A stretch of 13,474 bases of DNA from JAURVT01 sp049059935 (GTDB lineage Bacteria > Actinomycetota > Actinomycetes > Propionibacteriales > Nocardioidaceae), in contig NZ_JBMGQR010000099.1 in assembly GCF_049059935.1 (NCBI RefSeq), positions 1-13,474 on the forward strand, in the 5' to 3' direction. The notes below the pieces were generated by a model, which saw nothing but the letters and a program-made list of their open reading frames with translations, ran no database searches and was not told the DNA's origin. Position numbers and translations under genes: made by a program. Positions within the stretch are counted from its first letter, which is position 1. Each line of letters begins with the position of its first letter. Below, in pieces: positions 1 to 9,613 of this stretch.

Positions 1-316
1 CCATCACCCGCCCCGTCCGCATCACCCGCACGCCCGGGTGACGCTGGTGCGCGCGGCTCACGAGCGTCAGGCGCGGGTCGAACGTCGACGGGTCGTCGAG
101 CGCGCCCAGCAGCTCGGGCAGCTGGACGAGCGCCTCGTCGGCCCCGGGCCCCCACGCCCGCGCCTCCACCTCCTGCGGCCCGAGCTGGGCCAGCCGGACC
201 GTGGCGACGCCCGTCGCGAACCGCGTCGCGCGCCAGATCGACCGGTCGGGCTCCACCCGGAACGCCGGATCGCCCGGCCCGCGTCGCAGCGTGCGCAGGG
301 TGCGGCGCACGTCCAC
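1..316 (-). CDS. AlkA-like DNA-3-methyladenine glycosylase (HhH-GPD superfamily), N-terminal part only, cut by window edge
   Basis: The minus strand stays open from here off the left edge; about 105 residues are visible after the GTG at 316-314. The translation (VDVRRTLRTLRRGPGDP, then SIWRAT, then EARAWGPGADEAL, DDPSTFDP, and HQRHPGVRVMRTGRV) follows the N-terminal pattern of actinobacterial 3-methyladenine/8-oxoguanine glycosylase-like proteins. These remove damaged bases in base excision repair. The catalytic HhH-GPD domain would lie beyond the edge, so activity cannot be judged. The gene follows icd on the same strand. The start is uncertain: GTG-316 is the first canonical start in frame, but the family-typical residues TTWRPPF lie just upstream of it. 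The frame is open through icd without any ATG, GTG or TTG. An ATC at 385-383 is preceded by CGGAG and lies 8 nt after the icd stop. The family call is from recognised pattern only. Confidence 0.72.
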   Translation of the reverse strand, partial: MDVRRTLRTLRRGPGDPAFRVEPDRSIWRATRFATGVATVRLAQLGPQEVEARAWGPGADEALVQLPELLGALDDPSTFDPRLTLVSRAHQRHPGVRVMRTGRVM

Positions 317-393
317 GACGAACGGCGGCCGCCACGTGGTGGTGGCGACCGCCGTCCGGTCGGGCTCTGCCGTGCTCGTGTGGATCCGCTCCG

Positions 394-2607
<2,214 letters not shown>

Positions 2608-2748
2608 CGCTGGCAAAGCCTGCCTGTCGCTCGTCCGTCGGTGGGCGGGACGGCGGGGCCGTCCACGCCCCACACGCTATCGCCCCGCGCCGACGAGGGC
2701 CCGCGCGCGTCGCACGTCACTCGCCGTGCGGGAATGCCCCGCGCCGGA

Positions 2749-2763
2749 GATCGTTGAACGATC
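2749..2763. promoter_or_regulatory. Palindrome, candidate operator upstream of the OYE gene
   Basis: GATCGT-TGA-ACGATC is a perfect 6-bp inverted repeat with a 3-bp centre, in the divergent region between icd and the OYE gene and about 50 bp before the OYE start. It includes TTGAAC (2754-2759), which could act as a -35 element, although no convincing -10 follows. OYE-type reductase genes are often controlled by TetR- or MarR-like repressors binding such palindromes. No regulator gene is in the window, so the role is inferred. Confidence 0.3.
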
Positions 2764-2801
2764 ACGTAAGCCACCCGACGGCGCCGTCGTGCGTCGACCT
2801 T

Positions 2802-2807
2802 GAGGAG
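2802..2807 (+). promoter_or_regulatory. Ribosome binding site that fixes the OYE start at GTG-2814
   Basis: GAGGAG lies 6 nt before the GTG at 2814. The longer reading from ATG-2754 adds 20 residues (MNDHVSHPTAP...) without family character and has no comparable site. Confidence 0.75.
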
Positions 2808-2813
2808 ATCCCC

Positions 2814-3893
2814 GTGCCCGACCTGTTCGACCCCGTGACCATCGGCAGCTGGAACCTCCCGCAGCGCTTCGTCATGGCCCCGCTCACGCGCAACCGCGCC
2901 GGCGAGGGCATGGTCCCCACCGACCTCGCCGTGACGTACTACTCCCAGCGCGCGTCGGCCGGCCTCATCGTCACCGAGGGCACGCAGCCGAGCGCCGTGG
3001 GCCAGGGCTACCTGAACACGCCGGGCATCCACACCCCCGAGCAGGTCGCCGGCTGGCGCAAGGTCGCCGACGCCGTGCACGAGCGCGGCGGCAGGATCGT
3101 CGTCCAGCTGATGCACGTCGGCCGCATCTCGCACCCGGACAACAAGAACGGCCTGGAGGCCGTCGCCCCGAGCGCCATCGCCGCGCCGGGCGAGATGGTC
3201 ACCGCCGAGGGCCGCTTCCCGCACCCCACGCCCCGCGCGCTGGAGACCGACGAGATCCCCGGCATCGTCGAGGACTTCGTCCACGCGTCGCGCTCGGCGA
3301 TCGAGGCCGGCCTCGACGGCGTCGAGATCCACGCCGCCAACGGCTACCTGCTCCACCAGTTCCTCGCGCCGTCGTCCAACACGCGCACCGACGCCTACGG
3401 CGGCAGCCCCGAGAACCAGGCCCGCCTGACCATCGAGGTCACCAAGGCCGTCGTCGACGCCATCGGCGCCGACAAGGTCGGCATCCGCGTCTCGCCCGGC
3501 CACGACATCCAGGGCGTCATCGAGGACGACCCGTCGGACCGCGAGGCCACCTACCGCGCGCTGTTCGAGGGCATCAAGGACCTCGGTCTGGCCTACGTCA
3601 GCGTCCTGTCCGCCGGTGACGCCGACGCGCCCATCGTGAAGGAGATCCGTCAGCTCGTCGACGGCGCGCTGATCCTCAACACCGGCTTCGGCGACGTCAC
3701 GGGTCGCGAGTCGGTCCAGTCGATCCTCGACGCCGGCCAGGCCGACGCCGTGGCCGTGGGCCGCGAGTTCATCGCCAACCCCGACCTGCCCAAGCGCTGG
3801 AGCATCGGCGCCGAGCTCAACGAGCCCGACTCCGACACGTTCTACGGTGGCGGGGCCGAGGGCTACACCGACTACCCGGCGCTGTCGGCCTGA
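2814..3893 (+). CDS. Old Yellow Enzyme-family alkene reductase (NADH:flavin oxidoreductase, NemA-like)
   Basis: 359 residues with a GTG start behind GAGGAG. This is a cytoplasmic FMN-dependent TIM-barrel reductase. The family uses NAD(P)H to reduce activated C=C bonds (2-enals, enones, maleimides) and, in some members, nitro-esters. Visible landmarks are FVMAPLTRNRA (T25, the position near FMN N5/O4), Q98 in VVQLMHVGR, and the substrate-anchoring pair H173/N176 with Y178 in EIHAANGYLLHQFLAPSSN. These are followed by NTRTDAYGGSPENQARL, and later by LNTGFGD and VAVGREFIANPDLP, the phosphate-binding region of FMN. Length and motif order fit the classical OYE class. It is the first gene of a probable operon: the next gene starts 45 nt downstream with its own strong RBS. 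The true substrate cannot be read from sequence; stress or electrophile detoxification is an inference. Confidence 0.93.
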   Translation: MPDLFDPVTIGSWNLPQRFVMAPLTRNRAGEGMVPTDLAVTYYSQRASAGLIVTEGTQPSAVGQGYLNTPGIHTPEQVAGWRKVADAVHERGGRIVVQLMHVGRISHPDNKNGLEAVAPSAIAAPGEMVTAEGRFPHPTPRALETDEIPGIVEDFVHASRSAIEAGLDGVEIHAANGYLLHQFLAPSSNTRTDAYGGSPENQARLTIEVTKAVVDAIGADKVGIRVSPGHDIQGVIEDDPSDREATYRALFEGIKDLGLAYVSVLSAGDADAPIVKEIRQLVDGALILNTGFGDVTGRESVQSILDAGQADAVAVGREFIANPDLPKRWSIGAELNEPDSDTFYGGGAEGYTDYPALSA

Positions 3894-3907
3894 CGGTCGG
3901 CACCGTC
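3892..3907 (+). other. Small intercistronic hairpin at the OYE stop codon
   Basis: GACGGT-CGGC-ACCGTC forms a 6-bp stem with a 4-base loop overlapping the TGA of the OYE gene. It could protect the upstream mRNA or damp read-through into the next gene. The stem is short and there is no T-tract, so this is a weak call. Confidence 0.22.
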
Positions 3908-3938
3908 CATCCGCACCACCGCACCTGAGGAGGAGCAC

Positions 3939-4595
3939 ATGGCTCGCATCGCCATCGTCGGAGGACACGGCAAGATCGCCCAGCAGCTCATCGGCCAGCT
4001 GGCCGGCGCCGGTCACACCCCCGTCGCGCTGATCCGCAAGCCCGAGCAGGTCGCCGACCTGGAGCAGCTCGGGGCCGAGACCGCCATCGTCGACATCGAG
4101 AACGACGACGCCGCCACGTTCGCGCAGGCCTTCGCCGGCGCCGACGCGGTGGTCTTCACCGCCGGCGGTGGCGCCGACGGCGACATCGCCCGCAAGAAGT
4201 CCGTCGACCTCGGCGGCTCGGTCAAGTCGGTCGACGGCGCCAAGCAGGCCGGCGTCAGCCGCTTCGTCCAGGTCTCGGCGATCTCGGTCGACGAGCCCGT
4301 CGCCGACGACGCCGGCGACGTCTGGAAGGCCTACGTCGACGCCAAGCGCGACGCCGACACCCAGCTGCGCGACTCCGGCCTGGACTGGACCATCGTCCGG
4401 CCCGGTGGCCTCACCGACGACCCGGCCACCGGCCAGGTCGCCCTGGCCGAGAAGGTCGAGCGGGGCGACGTGCCGCGCGCCGACGTGGCCGCGTTCATCG
4501 TCGCCGCCCTCGACGACCCGCGCACCGTCGGCAAGCAGTGGGAGCTCGTGTCCGGTGACGTGGCTCTGGCTGAGGCCATCTCGGCCGCTGTCTGA
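3939..4595 (+). CDS. Atypical SDR / NAD(P)-binding NmrA-like oxidoreductase
   Basis: 218 residues, with ATG preceded by AGGAGGAG at a good distance. The N-terminus, MARIAIVGGHGKIAQQL, is a Rossmann dinucleotide-binding loop (GGHGKIA, residues 8-14; the last Gly of the usual GGxGxxG is Ala). Next come a D52 acidic position, VVFTAGGGAD (71-80), RFVQVSAISVDEP (108-120), a Y132-x3-K136 pair and IVRPGGLTDDP. This is the layout of the short atypical SDR_a5 group (YwnB/YhfK-like), whose substrates are mostly unknown; some relatives only sense NAD(P) redox state. It lies 45 nt after the OYE gene on the same strand, so the two are probably co-transcribed. A shared role in redox or electrophile handling is inferred from context, not shown. 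Confidence 0.85.
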   Translation: MARIAIVGGHGKIAQQLIGQLAGAGHTPVALIRKPEQVADLEQLGAETAIVDIENDDAATFAQAFAGADAVVFTAGGGADGDIARKKSVDLGGSVKSVDGAKQAGVSRFVQVSAISVDEPVADDAGDVWKAYVDAKRDADTQLRDSGLDWTIVRPGGLTDDPATGQVALAEKVERGDVPRADVAAFIVAALDDPRTVGKQWELVSGDVALAEAISAAV

Positions 4596-4653
4596 TCGAC
4601 GGCTGAGGACGTCGGGGGTGCTGCCTTGACGTCCCAGCGTCGTCGATCCGTCA

Positions 4654-4705
4654 GTTCGGCGTACGCCCGTCCGTAGCGCTCCGCTCACGGACGGGCGAGC
4701 CGAAC
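4654..4705. terminator. Large nested hairpin between convergent genes, probable bidirectional terminator
   Basis: Outer arms GTTCGGC (4654-4660) and GCCGAAC (4699-4705) enclose a perfect 11-bp stem, CGCCCGTCCGT (4664-4674) with ACGGACGGGCG (4687-4697). This can extend by AGCG/CGCT past a single bulged C to a 3-base loop. It lies 58 nt after the SDR stop at 4595 and 28 nt from the opposing stop at 4734. There is no T-run, as is common for actinobacterial terminators, so termination is inferred from strength and position. Confidence 0.7.
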
Positions 4706-4733
4706 GGCCGGATCGACTCCGCAGGTTGCTGGT

Positions 4734-5495
4734 CTACTTGGGCCCCATCCGCAGGGCGCCGTCCATGCGGATGGTCTCGCCGTTGAGGTAGTCGTGCTCG
4801 ACCACCATCGTGACCAGGCGCGCGTACTCCTGCGGGAGGGCGAAGCGGTGGGGGAACGGGACGCCCTGCTCGAGCGACTCACGGAACTCGCCGTCGACGG
4901 TGGCCATCATCGGGGTGTCGACGATGCCCGGCGCGATGGTGCAGACCCGGATGCCGTGCGACGCGAGGTCGCGCGCGGCCGGGAGCGTGAGGCCCACGAC
5001 GCCGCCCTTGGACGCCGCGTAGGCCGCCTGGCCGATCTGGCCGTCGTACGCGGCGATCGAGGCGGTGTTGACGATAACGCCGCGCTGGCCCTGGTCGTCC
5101 ACGGGCTCGGTCTGCGCCATGGCCTCGGCGGCCAGCGTCATCACCGTGAACGTGCCGACCAGGTTCACCTGGACGACCTTGGCGAACTGCGCCAGGTCGT
5201 GCGGGCCCTTGCGACCAAGGATGCGCTGCGACGGGCCGATGCCCGCGCAGCTGACCACGGTGCGCAATGGCAGGCCCGAGCCCACCACCTGCGCCACGGC
5301 GGCCCGCACCTGGTCGCCGTCGGTGACGTCGGCGGCGAGGTAGGACACCCCGTCGACGGGCGTCCCGTCGTTGATCGCCGAGGCGAGGTCGAGGGCGAAC
5401 ACACGGGCGCCGGTGGCCACCAGTGCCTGGGCGGTCGCGGCCCCGAGCCCCGACGCACCCCCGGTCACCAGAGCGGCGGTCTCGGTCGTCAGCAT
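4734..5495 (-). CDS. Classical short-chain dehydrogenase, 3-hydroxyacyl-CoA dehydrogenase type-2-like
   Basis: 253 residues; ATG at 5495-5493 with GGAGGA about nine bases upstream. Classical SDR features are TGGASGLG (11-18) for cofactor binding, D36 in FALDLA favouring NAD(H), SCAGIG (82-87, where many relatives have NAG), N111, and the catalytic set S146, Y159 and K163. The stretch AAYDGQIGQAAYAASKGG followed by LPAARDLASHGIRV closely follows the HSD17B10/type-2 3-hydroxyacyl-CoA dehydrogenase group, as does the ending MRMDGALRMGPK. The expected reaction is NAD-dependent oxidation of 3-hydroxyacyl-CoA, possibly including branched-chain or steroid-like substrates, in the cytoplasm. It is transcribed alone, divergent from the esterase gene and convergent with the OYE operon. 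The exact substrate is uncertain because SDRs are promiscuous in annotation. Confidence 0.9.
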   Translation of the reverse strand: MLTTETAALVTGGASGLGAATAQALVATGARVFALDLASAINDGTPVDGVSYLAADVTDGDQVRAAVAQVVGSGLPLRTVVSCAGIGPSQRILGRKGPHDLAQFAKVVQVNLVGTFTVMTLAAEAMAQTEPVDDQGQRGVIVNTASIAAYDGQIGQAAYAASKGGVVGLTLPAARDLASHGIRVCTIAPGIVDTPMMATVDGEFRESLEQGVPFPHRFALPQEYARLVTMVVEHDYLNGETIRMDGALRMGPK

Positions 5496-5613
5496 CGGAA
5501 AAGATCCTCCTGCAGTCGGCCCCGGGTCGTCCCGCCCGAGGTCCGTCCACCCTAGGGGGAGCGACCAGCGGTGCCGAGCCAGCCTCGTGCGTCCGCGGCC
5601 CCCGACGGGTGGT

Positions 5614-5642
5614 TACCGTGGGCCGGACCCGACCCCGGAGGA
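5614..5642 (+). promoter_or_regulatory. Candidate -10 box and ribosome binding site of the esterase gene
   Basis: TACCGT (5614-5619) fits the actinobacterial TANNNT -10 pattern and would place a transcript start near 5626. GGAGGA (5637-5642) sits 3 nt before ATG-5646 and decides that start over the in-frame ATG at 5571. No clear -35 is visible. On the other strand TAGGGT (5554-5549) could serve the divergent SDR gene. Confidence 0.4.
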
Positions 5643-5645
5643 CCG

Positions 5646-6551
5646 ATGACGCTCCACCCCGACGCCCGGACGTTCCTCGACCTGGTGGCCGGAGCGCCGC
5701 CGCTCGACACCCAGGGCGTGGCGCAGAACAGGCAGGACCTCGAGGCGGCCAAGGCGCTGACCGGCGAGCCCGCGACGCTGCACGAGGTCGTCGACACGGT
5801 CGTCGACGGCGTGCCCGTCCGCGTGCACCGACCGTCCGGGGACGACGGGCTGCCGGTGGTCGCCTACTTCCACGGGGGCGGCTGGGTGATGGGCGACCTC
5901 GACCTGTGCGACACCACGTGCCGGGCCCTGGCCGCGGGGTCGGGGGCCGTGGTCGTGGCGGTCGACTACCGCCTCGCCCCCGAGCACCGGTTCCCGGCCG
6001 CCCACGACGACGCGCTCGCGGTCGTGACGGCCCTCCTGGACGACGGCGCCGGCCTCGGCACCGACCCGGCCCGCGTGGCGGTCGCGGGCGACAGCGCCGG
6101 CGGCAACCTCGCGGCCACCGTCGCGCTCGCGCTGCGCGGGCGACCCGGTTTGCGGCACCAGGCGCTGGTCTACCCCGTGACGCAGGTCGACGTCGGATCG
6201 ACCGCCAGCTACGCGGAGTTCGCCGACGGCCACTTCCTGACCGCACGTGACATGCAGTACTTCGTGGACCAGTACGCGCCCGGCGCGGACCCGACCGACA
6301 CCCGCCTGGCGCCGTTGCGGGCCACCGACCTGGCCGGCCTTCCGTCGGCCACCGTCGTGGTCGCCGAGTGCGACCCGCTGCGCGACGACGGCGAGCAGTA
6401 CGCCGCCCGCCTCGCCGACGCCGGCGTCGAGGTCGAGCTGCGACGGTTCGACGGGCAGGTCCACCCCTTCGTCTACCTGGGAGGGATCGTCGCGGACGCC
6501 CACCTCGCGCGCGCCTTCCTCGCCGAGCGGCTGGCTCGCGCGCTCGGGTGA
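5646..6551 (+). CDS. Alpha/beta-hydrolase esterase of the hormone-sensitive lipase (HSL, family IV) type
   Basis: 301 residues from the ATG behind GGAGGA. HSL hallmarks are present: the oxyanion-hole motif HGGGW (76-80), DYRLAPEHRFPAA (107-119), the nucleophile elbow GDSAGGN with S150, the acid D243 in ECDPLRDDG, and H273 in GQVHPF. The catalytic triad is thus S150-D243-H273 and complete. The family hydrolyses short to medium acyl esters; no signal peptide is seen, so it is probably cytoplasmic. It is followed 39 nt later by the PhoD-like gene on the same strand and may share its transcript. The in-frame ATG at 5571 would add 25 residues (MPSQPRASAAPDGW...) without similarity to the family and is rejected. 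The natural ester is unknown. Confidence 0.92.
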   Translation: MTLHPDARTFLDLVAGAPPLDTQGVAQNRQDLEAAKALTGEPATLHEVVDTVVDGVPVRVHRPSGDDGLPVVAYFHGGGWVMGDLDLCDTTCRALAAGSGAVVVAVDYRLAPEHRFPAAHDDALAVVTALLDDGAGLGTDPARVAVAGDSAGGNLAATVALALRGRPGLRHQALVYPVTQVDVGSTASYAEFADGHFLTARDMQYFVDQYAPGADPTDTRLAPLRATDLAGLPSATVVVAECDPLRDDGEQYAARLADAGVEVELRRFDGQVHPFVYLGGIVADAHLARAFLAERLARALG

Positions 6552-6590
6552 GTCGGGCGGTCCGACCGGCACGGGTGTAGACACGTCCTC

Positions 6591-8279
6591 ATGCCTGATG
6601 ACGCCCTGGTGCTCGGACCCCTCCTGCGCCACACCGACGAGACGTCGGCCGTGGTCTGGGCCCAGGTCGCGTCCGCGGCCACCGTGACGGTGGTCTGCGA
6701 CGGCCGCCGTCACGACGCCCGGACCTTCTCGGCGCACGGCCACCACTACGCGGTCGTGGACGTCGAGGGCCTCGAGCGAGGTTCGTCGCAGCCGTACGAG
6801 CTGGAGGTGGACGGCGTCGTCGTCTGGCCGCCGACGGACGCGACCGTCGACGGCCACCCCTACCCCTCGCCCCGCATCCGCACGCTCGACCACGGTCGGC
6901 CGCTGCAGTTCCTCTACGGGTCGTGCCGCACCAGCGTGCCGCACGACGCCGAGCACCACCGCACCCACGGCGTCGACACCCTCCGGGCGTACGCGCTCCG
7001 GCTGGCCGACGGCGTCGACAACGAGTGGGTGCCCGACTTCGCGCTGTTCCTGGGCGACCAGGTCTACGCCGACGAGACCTCCGAGGCGATGCAGGACTTC
7101 ATCGCGTCGCGTCGCAGCCTCGACGAGGAGCCGGGCACCGAGCTCAAGGACTTCGAGGAGTACGCCCACCTGTACCTGCTGGCCTGGAGCGACCCGGCCA
7201 ACCGGTGGCTGCTCTCGACGCTGTCGAGCCTGATGATCTTCGACGACCACGACGTCCGCGACGACTGGAACACCTCGCGCTCGTGGCGCGAGGAGATGGA
7301 GGCCACCCAGTGGTGGCACGGCCGCATCGTCGCGGCGCTGGCGTCGTACTGGGTCTACCAGCACGTCGGCAACCTCTCGCCCGCCGCGCGCGCCGAGGAC
7401 GAGATCTGGCGCTGCATCGAGGGGAAGTGGGCTCGCGGCGAGGACGACGTCACCGACGTGCTCGACGCGTTCGCCGACCGCGTCGACCAGCACCCCGAGA
7501 CCTACCAGTGGAGCTACGTCCGCGACCTCGGTCGCAGCCGGCTGATCGTCGTCGACACCCGCGCCGCCCGCGACCTGACGCCCGGTGCCCGCCGCATCCT
7601 CGACGACGGCGAGGCGCGCTGGCTGCTCGACCAGGCCACCGGCGACGTCGACCACGTCTTCGTCGGCACCTCGCTGCCGTTCCTGATGTCGCAGGCCGTG
7701 CACGAGTTCGAGGCCTGGAACGAGGCCATCGCCGAAGGTGCCTGGGGCAAGCGGATCCTGCCGCTGGGCGAGAAGGTGCGCCAGACCATCGACCTCGAGC
7801 ACTGGGCGGCGTTCCAGCACTCGTTCCGGGTGGTCGCCGAGCACGCCCGCAAGGTCGCCTCCGGCGAGCTCGGTGCCGCGCCCGCCACGATCTGCTTCCT
7901 GTCGGGCGACGTGCACCACTCCTACCTCTCCGAGGTGGACGGACGGGTGGGCTCGCGCGGCACGCGTCTGCTCCAGGCCGTGTGCTCGCCCATCCGCAAC
8001 CCGCTGCCCCGCGCGATGCGCACCGCGCAGACGTTCGCGAACATGCGGATCGGGTCGAGGCTCGGACGGGCCCTGTCGCGCAGCGCCCGCGTGCCCGACC
8101 CCCCGTTCACCTGGTCGACCACGGCCGGCCCTTGGTTCGAGAACCAGCTCGCCAGCGTCCGGGTGCGGGGACGCGACCTCGACCTGCGGTGGGAGGGTGC
8201 ACCCACGCCCGAGGGTGACGCCACGCCGACCCTGTCGGTGACCCACGACTTCACCGTCGAGGAGCGCGGCACCCGCTGA
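6591..8279 (+). CDS. PhoD-like alkaline phosphatase D family metallophosphatase, apparently cytoplasmic
   Basis: 562 residues. The N-terminal region (about 1-100) looks like the beta-rich domain that precedes many PhoD-like catalytic domains. Metal-site motifs then follow in order: FLYGSCR (107-113), FLGDQVYAD (153-161), MIFDDHDVRDDWN (215-227), LIVVDTRAARDL (318-329) and FLSGDVHHSY (436-445). PhoD relatives are metal-dependent phosphodiesterases or phosphomonoesterases, many acting in phosphate scavenging. This protein starts MPDDALVLGPLLRHTDETSA, with neither a Tat RR motif nor a hydrophobic signal. It is therefore unlike secreted PhoD, and its substrate is probably intracellular. The ATG at 6591 has no good Shine-Dalgarno sequence, so coupling to the esterase gene 39 nt upstream or a weakly initiated or leaderless transcript is possible. 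It converges on the HNH gene with a 17-nt gap. Confidence 0.9.
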   Translation: MPDDALVLGPLLRHTDETSAVVWAQVASAATVTVVCDGRRHDARTFSAHGHHYAVVDVEGLERGSSQPYELEVDGVVVWPPTDATVDGHPYPSPRIRTLDHGRPLQFLYGSCRTSVPHDAEHHRTHGVDTLRAYALRLADGVDNEWVPDFALFLGDQVYADETSEAMQDFIASRRSLDEEPGTELKDFEEYAHLYLLAWSDPANRWLLSTLSSLMIFDDHDVRDDWNTSRSWREEMEATQWWHGRIVAALASYWVYQHVGNLSPAARAEDEIWRCIEGKWARGEDDVTDVLDAFADRVDQHPETYQWSYVRDLGRSRLIVVDTRAARDLTPGARRILDDGEARWLLDQATGDVDHVFVGTSLPFLMSQAVHEFEAWNEAIAEGAWGKRILPLGEKVRQTIDLEHWAAFQHSFRVVAEHARKVASGELGAAPATICFLSGDVHHSYLSEVDGRVGSRGTRLLQAVCSPIRNPLPRAMRTAQTFANMRIGSRLGRALSRSARVPDPPFTWSTTAGPWFENQLASVRVRGRDLDLRWEGAPTPEGDATPTLSVTHDFTVEERGTR

Positions 8280-8296
8280 GCCCCGTGTCCACCTCG

Positions 8297-9613
8297 TCAG
8301 TCTCGCCGAGGTCGGTACCTCGTGCTCGTCCTCGGTCTGCGATAGGGGTCGAGCCGGCCGGGTGGGACGAACGCCGGTCGTCTGTCGTCAGTGTCGAAGG
8401 TGATGGTCCATCCGTCGTCGTGCACGGTCCTGTGGTGGAACGGGCAGAGCAGGACGCCGTCGTCCAGATCCGTGCTGCCGCCGTGTGACCAGGGCTCTTT
8501 CGCGTGGTGGGCCTCGGCCCAGGAGGGTGGTCGGTCGCAGTCGGGGAACGCGCAGCCGCCGTCGCGGTGGGCCAGGGCGATCCGTTGGGCACGGTTGAAC
8601 AACCGCTGGGTGCGTCCGAGGTCGAGCGGGAGCGACGCACCGCCGAGGACCTGGGGGATGATCCCGGCGCGGCAGGCGGCCCGGCGGATCTCCCCGGCGG
8701 ACATGCGCTGTCCGGTCGAGGTGGTGCCGACTCCGGTGCCGGTGATCAGCGTGTCGAGGTCGATGTTGACCGTCACGACGAGGCCGGAGCCGCCTGCGTC
8801 GGGAAGCCCGTCGGTGGGCAGGTGCTCGACCAGCGCGACGAACGCCCGACCCTGGCGCTGGGAGTAGCTCAAGTCCTCTTGAGCTTGGCCGTCGTCGAGG
8901 TGACGCCTGCGGGGTGCGGTGAACCGGTCCAGGGCGTGCTTGAGGAACCCGGCCTGGGCCTCGGGGAGGCGGAAGCGCCCGGTCCAGGTGCCGTCGGCCT
9001 GGTCCTGCATCCAGAGCTCCGACCGGGCGTAGGCGTCCTTTTCGCGGTCGCGGACGATCTCTCCCTCGTCGGCGTCGACCTCAGTGGCGGGCTTGAAGAC
9101 GTCGGTGATCCGGTCGGCCCGGTGCTGCAGGTCGCGCATCGTCAGGGTCGCGGCGTCCTCGATGAGGGCCTGCTCGCACTTCTGGCGGGTGGCCGCGGGC
9201 ACGTCGTCGGGGAGCCGGGTGACGGTGCGGGCGATCAGACGGGCCTGCTCCTTGGTCACCTGACCCTTGGCGAGGGCGTTCTCGGTGGTGCCGGCCTTCT
9301 CGAGGTCCTCGCCCAGGTGGACGTCGCGGGCAGCAGCGCTCCGGTCGCCACCGAACTGGCTCGCGAGCAGCGCCCCGGTGGACGTGGCGCCGGCCTTCGT
9401 CGCCGCGCCCGAGTGGTGGACGGCCCGAGTTGCCGCGGTGGCGTGCGCCGACACCTGCGCGCCGACCCGGTTCCACCGTGCCACGAGCTGCGTCGCGTCG
9501 TCCGCGGACAGGCCCGCGTAGACCGACAGATCACCGTCGGCCAGGGCGCTCTCGACCGCCGCGAGCGCCGCGAACGCGGGGTGCTCGGCGAGCGGGAGAG
9601 CGGCGACCGGCAT
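8297..9613 (-). CDS. DUF222 / 13E12-family HNH endonuclease-like protein, SOS-type promoter
   Basis: 438 residues. The N-terminal two thirds is the helical DUF222 region of the mycobacterial 13E12 repeat family. The C-terminal HNH module starts near 354: C354/C359 in GCAFPDCDRPP, H369/H370 in EAHHAKEPW, H377, and C390, H393/H394 and H398 in LLCPFHHRTVH. These form the zinc-structural Cys pairs and catalytic His positions. Where most relatives have Asn before the last motif (TDLDN), this one has D385. Such genes are multicopy in actinobacteria, and several in M. tuberculosis are in the LexA regulon; the molecular role is unknown. The ATG at 9613-9611 has no Shine-Dalgarno sequence and probably starts a leaderless message. 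The gene is complete, not a repeat remnant. It is convergent with the phosphatase gene and divergent from the small membrane protein gene. Confidence 0.93.
   Translation of the reverse strand: MPVAALPLAEHPAFAALAAVESALADGDLSVYAGLSADDATQLVARWNRVGAQVSAHATAATRAVHHSGAATKAGATSTGALLASQFGGDRSAAARDVHLGEDLEKAGTTENALAKGQVTKEQARLIARTVTRLPDDVPAATRQKCEQALIEDAATLTMRDLQHRADRITDVFKPATEVDADEGEIVRDREKDAYARSELWMQDQADGTWTGRFRLPEAQAGFLKHALDRFTAPRRRHLDDGQAQEDLSYSQRQGRAFVALVEHLPTDGLPDAGGSGLVVTVNIDLDTLITGTGVGTTSTGQRMSAGEIRRAACRAGIIPQVLGGASLPLDLGRTQRLFNRAQRIALAHRDGGCAFPDCDRPPSWAEAHHAKEPWSHGGSTDLDDGVLLCPFHHRTVHDDGWTITFDTDDRRPAFVPPGRLDPYRRPRTSTRYRPRRD
8866..8885. repeat. Perfect inverted repeat inside the 13E12 coding region
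   Basis: AGCTCAAG (8866-8873), TCCT, CTTGAGCT (8878-8885) is a perfect 8-bp stem with a 4-base loop. It encodes part of QAQEDLSYS between the DUF222 and HNH parts. It may be coincidental or a local mRNA hairpin. Confidence 0.3.

Noticed and set aside
4607..4634. GGACGTC...GACGTCC inverted repeat after the SDR gene
   Set aside because: 7-bp arms with a 14-base loop; much weaker than the hairpin at 4654-4705 and probably chance in GC-rich DNA.
5613..8246. 877-residue open frame antisense to the esterase and phosphatase genes
   Set aside because: Shadow of two well-supported genes; Val/Gly/Arg-rich without domains.
8297..9613. 13E12 gene as part of a mobile element
   Set aside because: This family is multicopy in actinobacteria, but I see no terminal repeats, integrase, target-site duplication or composition break around this copy.
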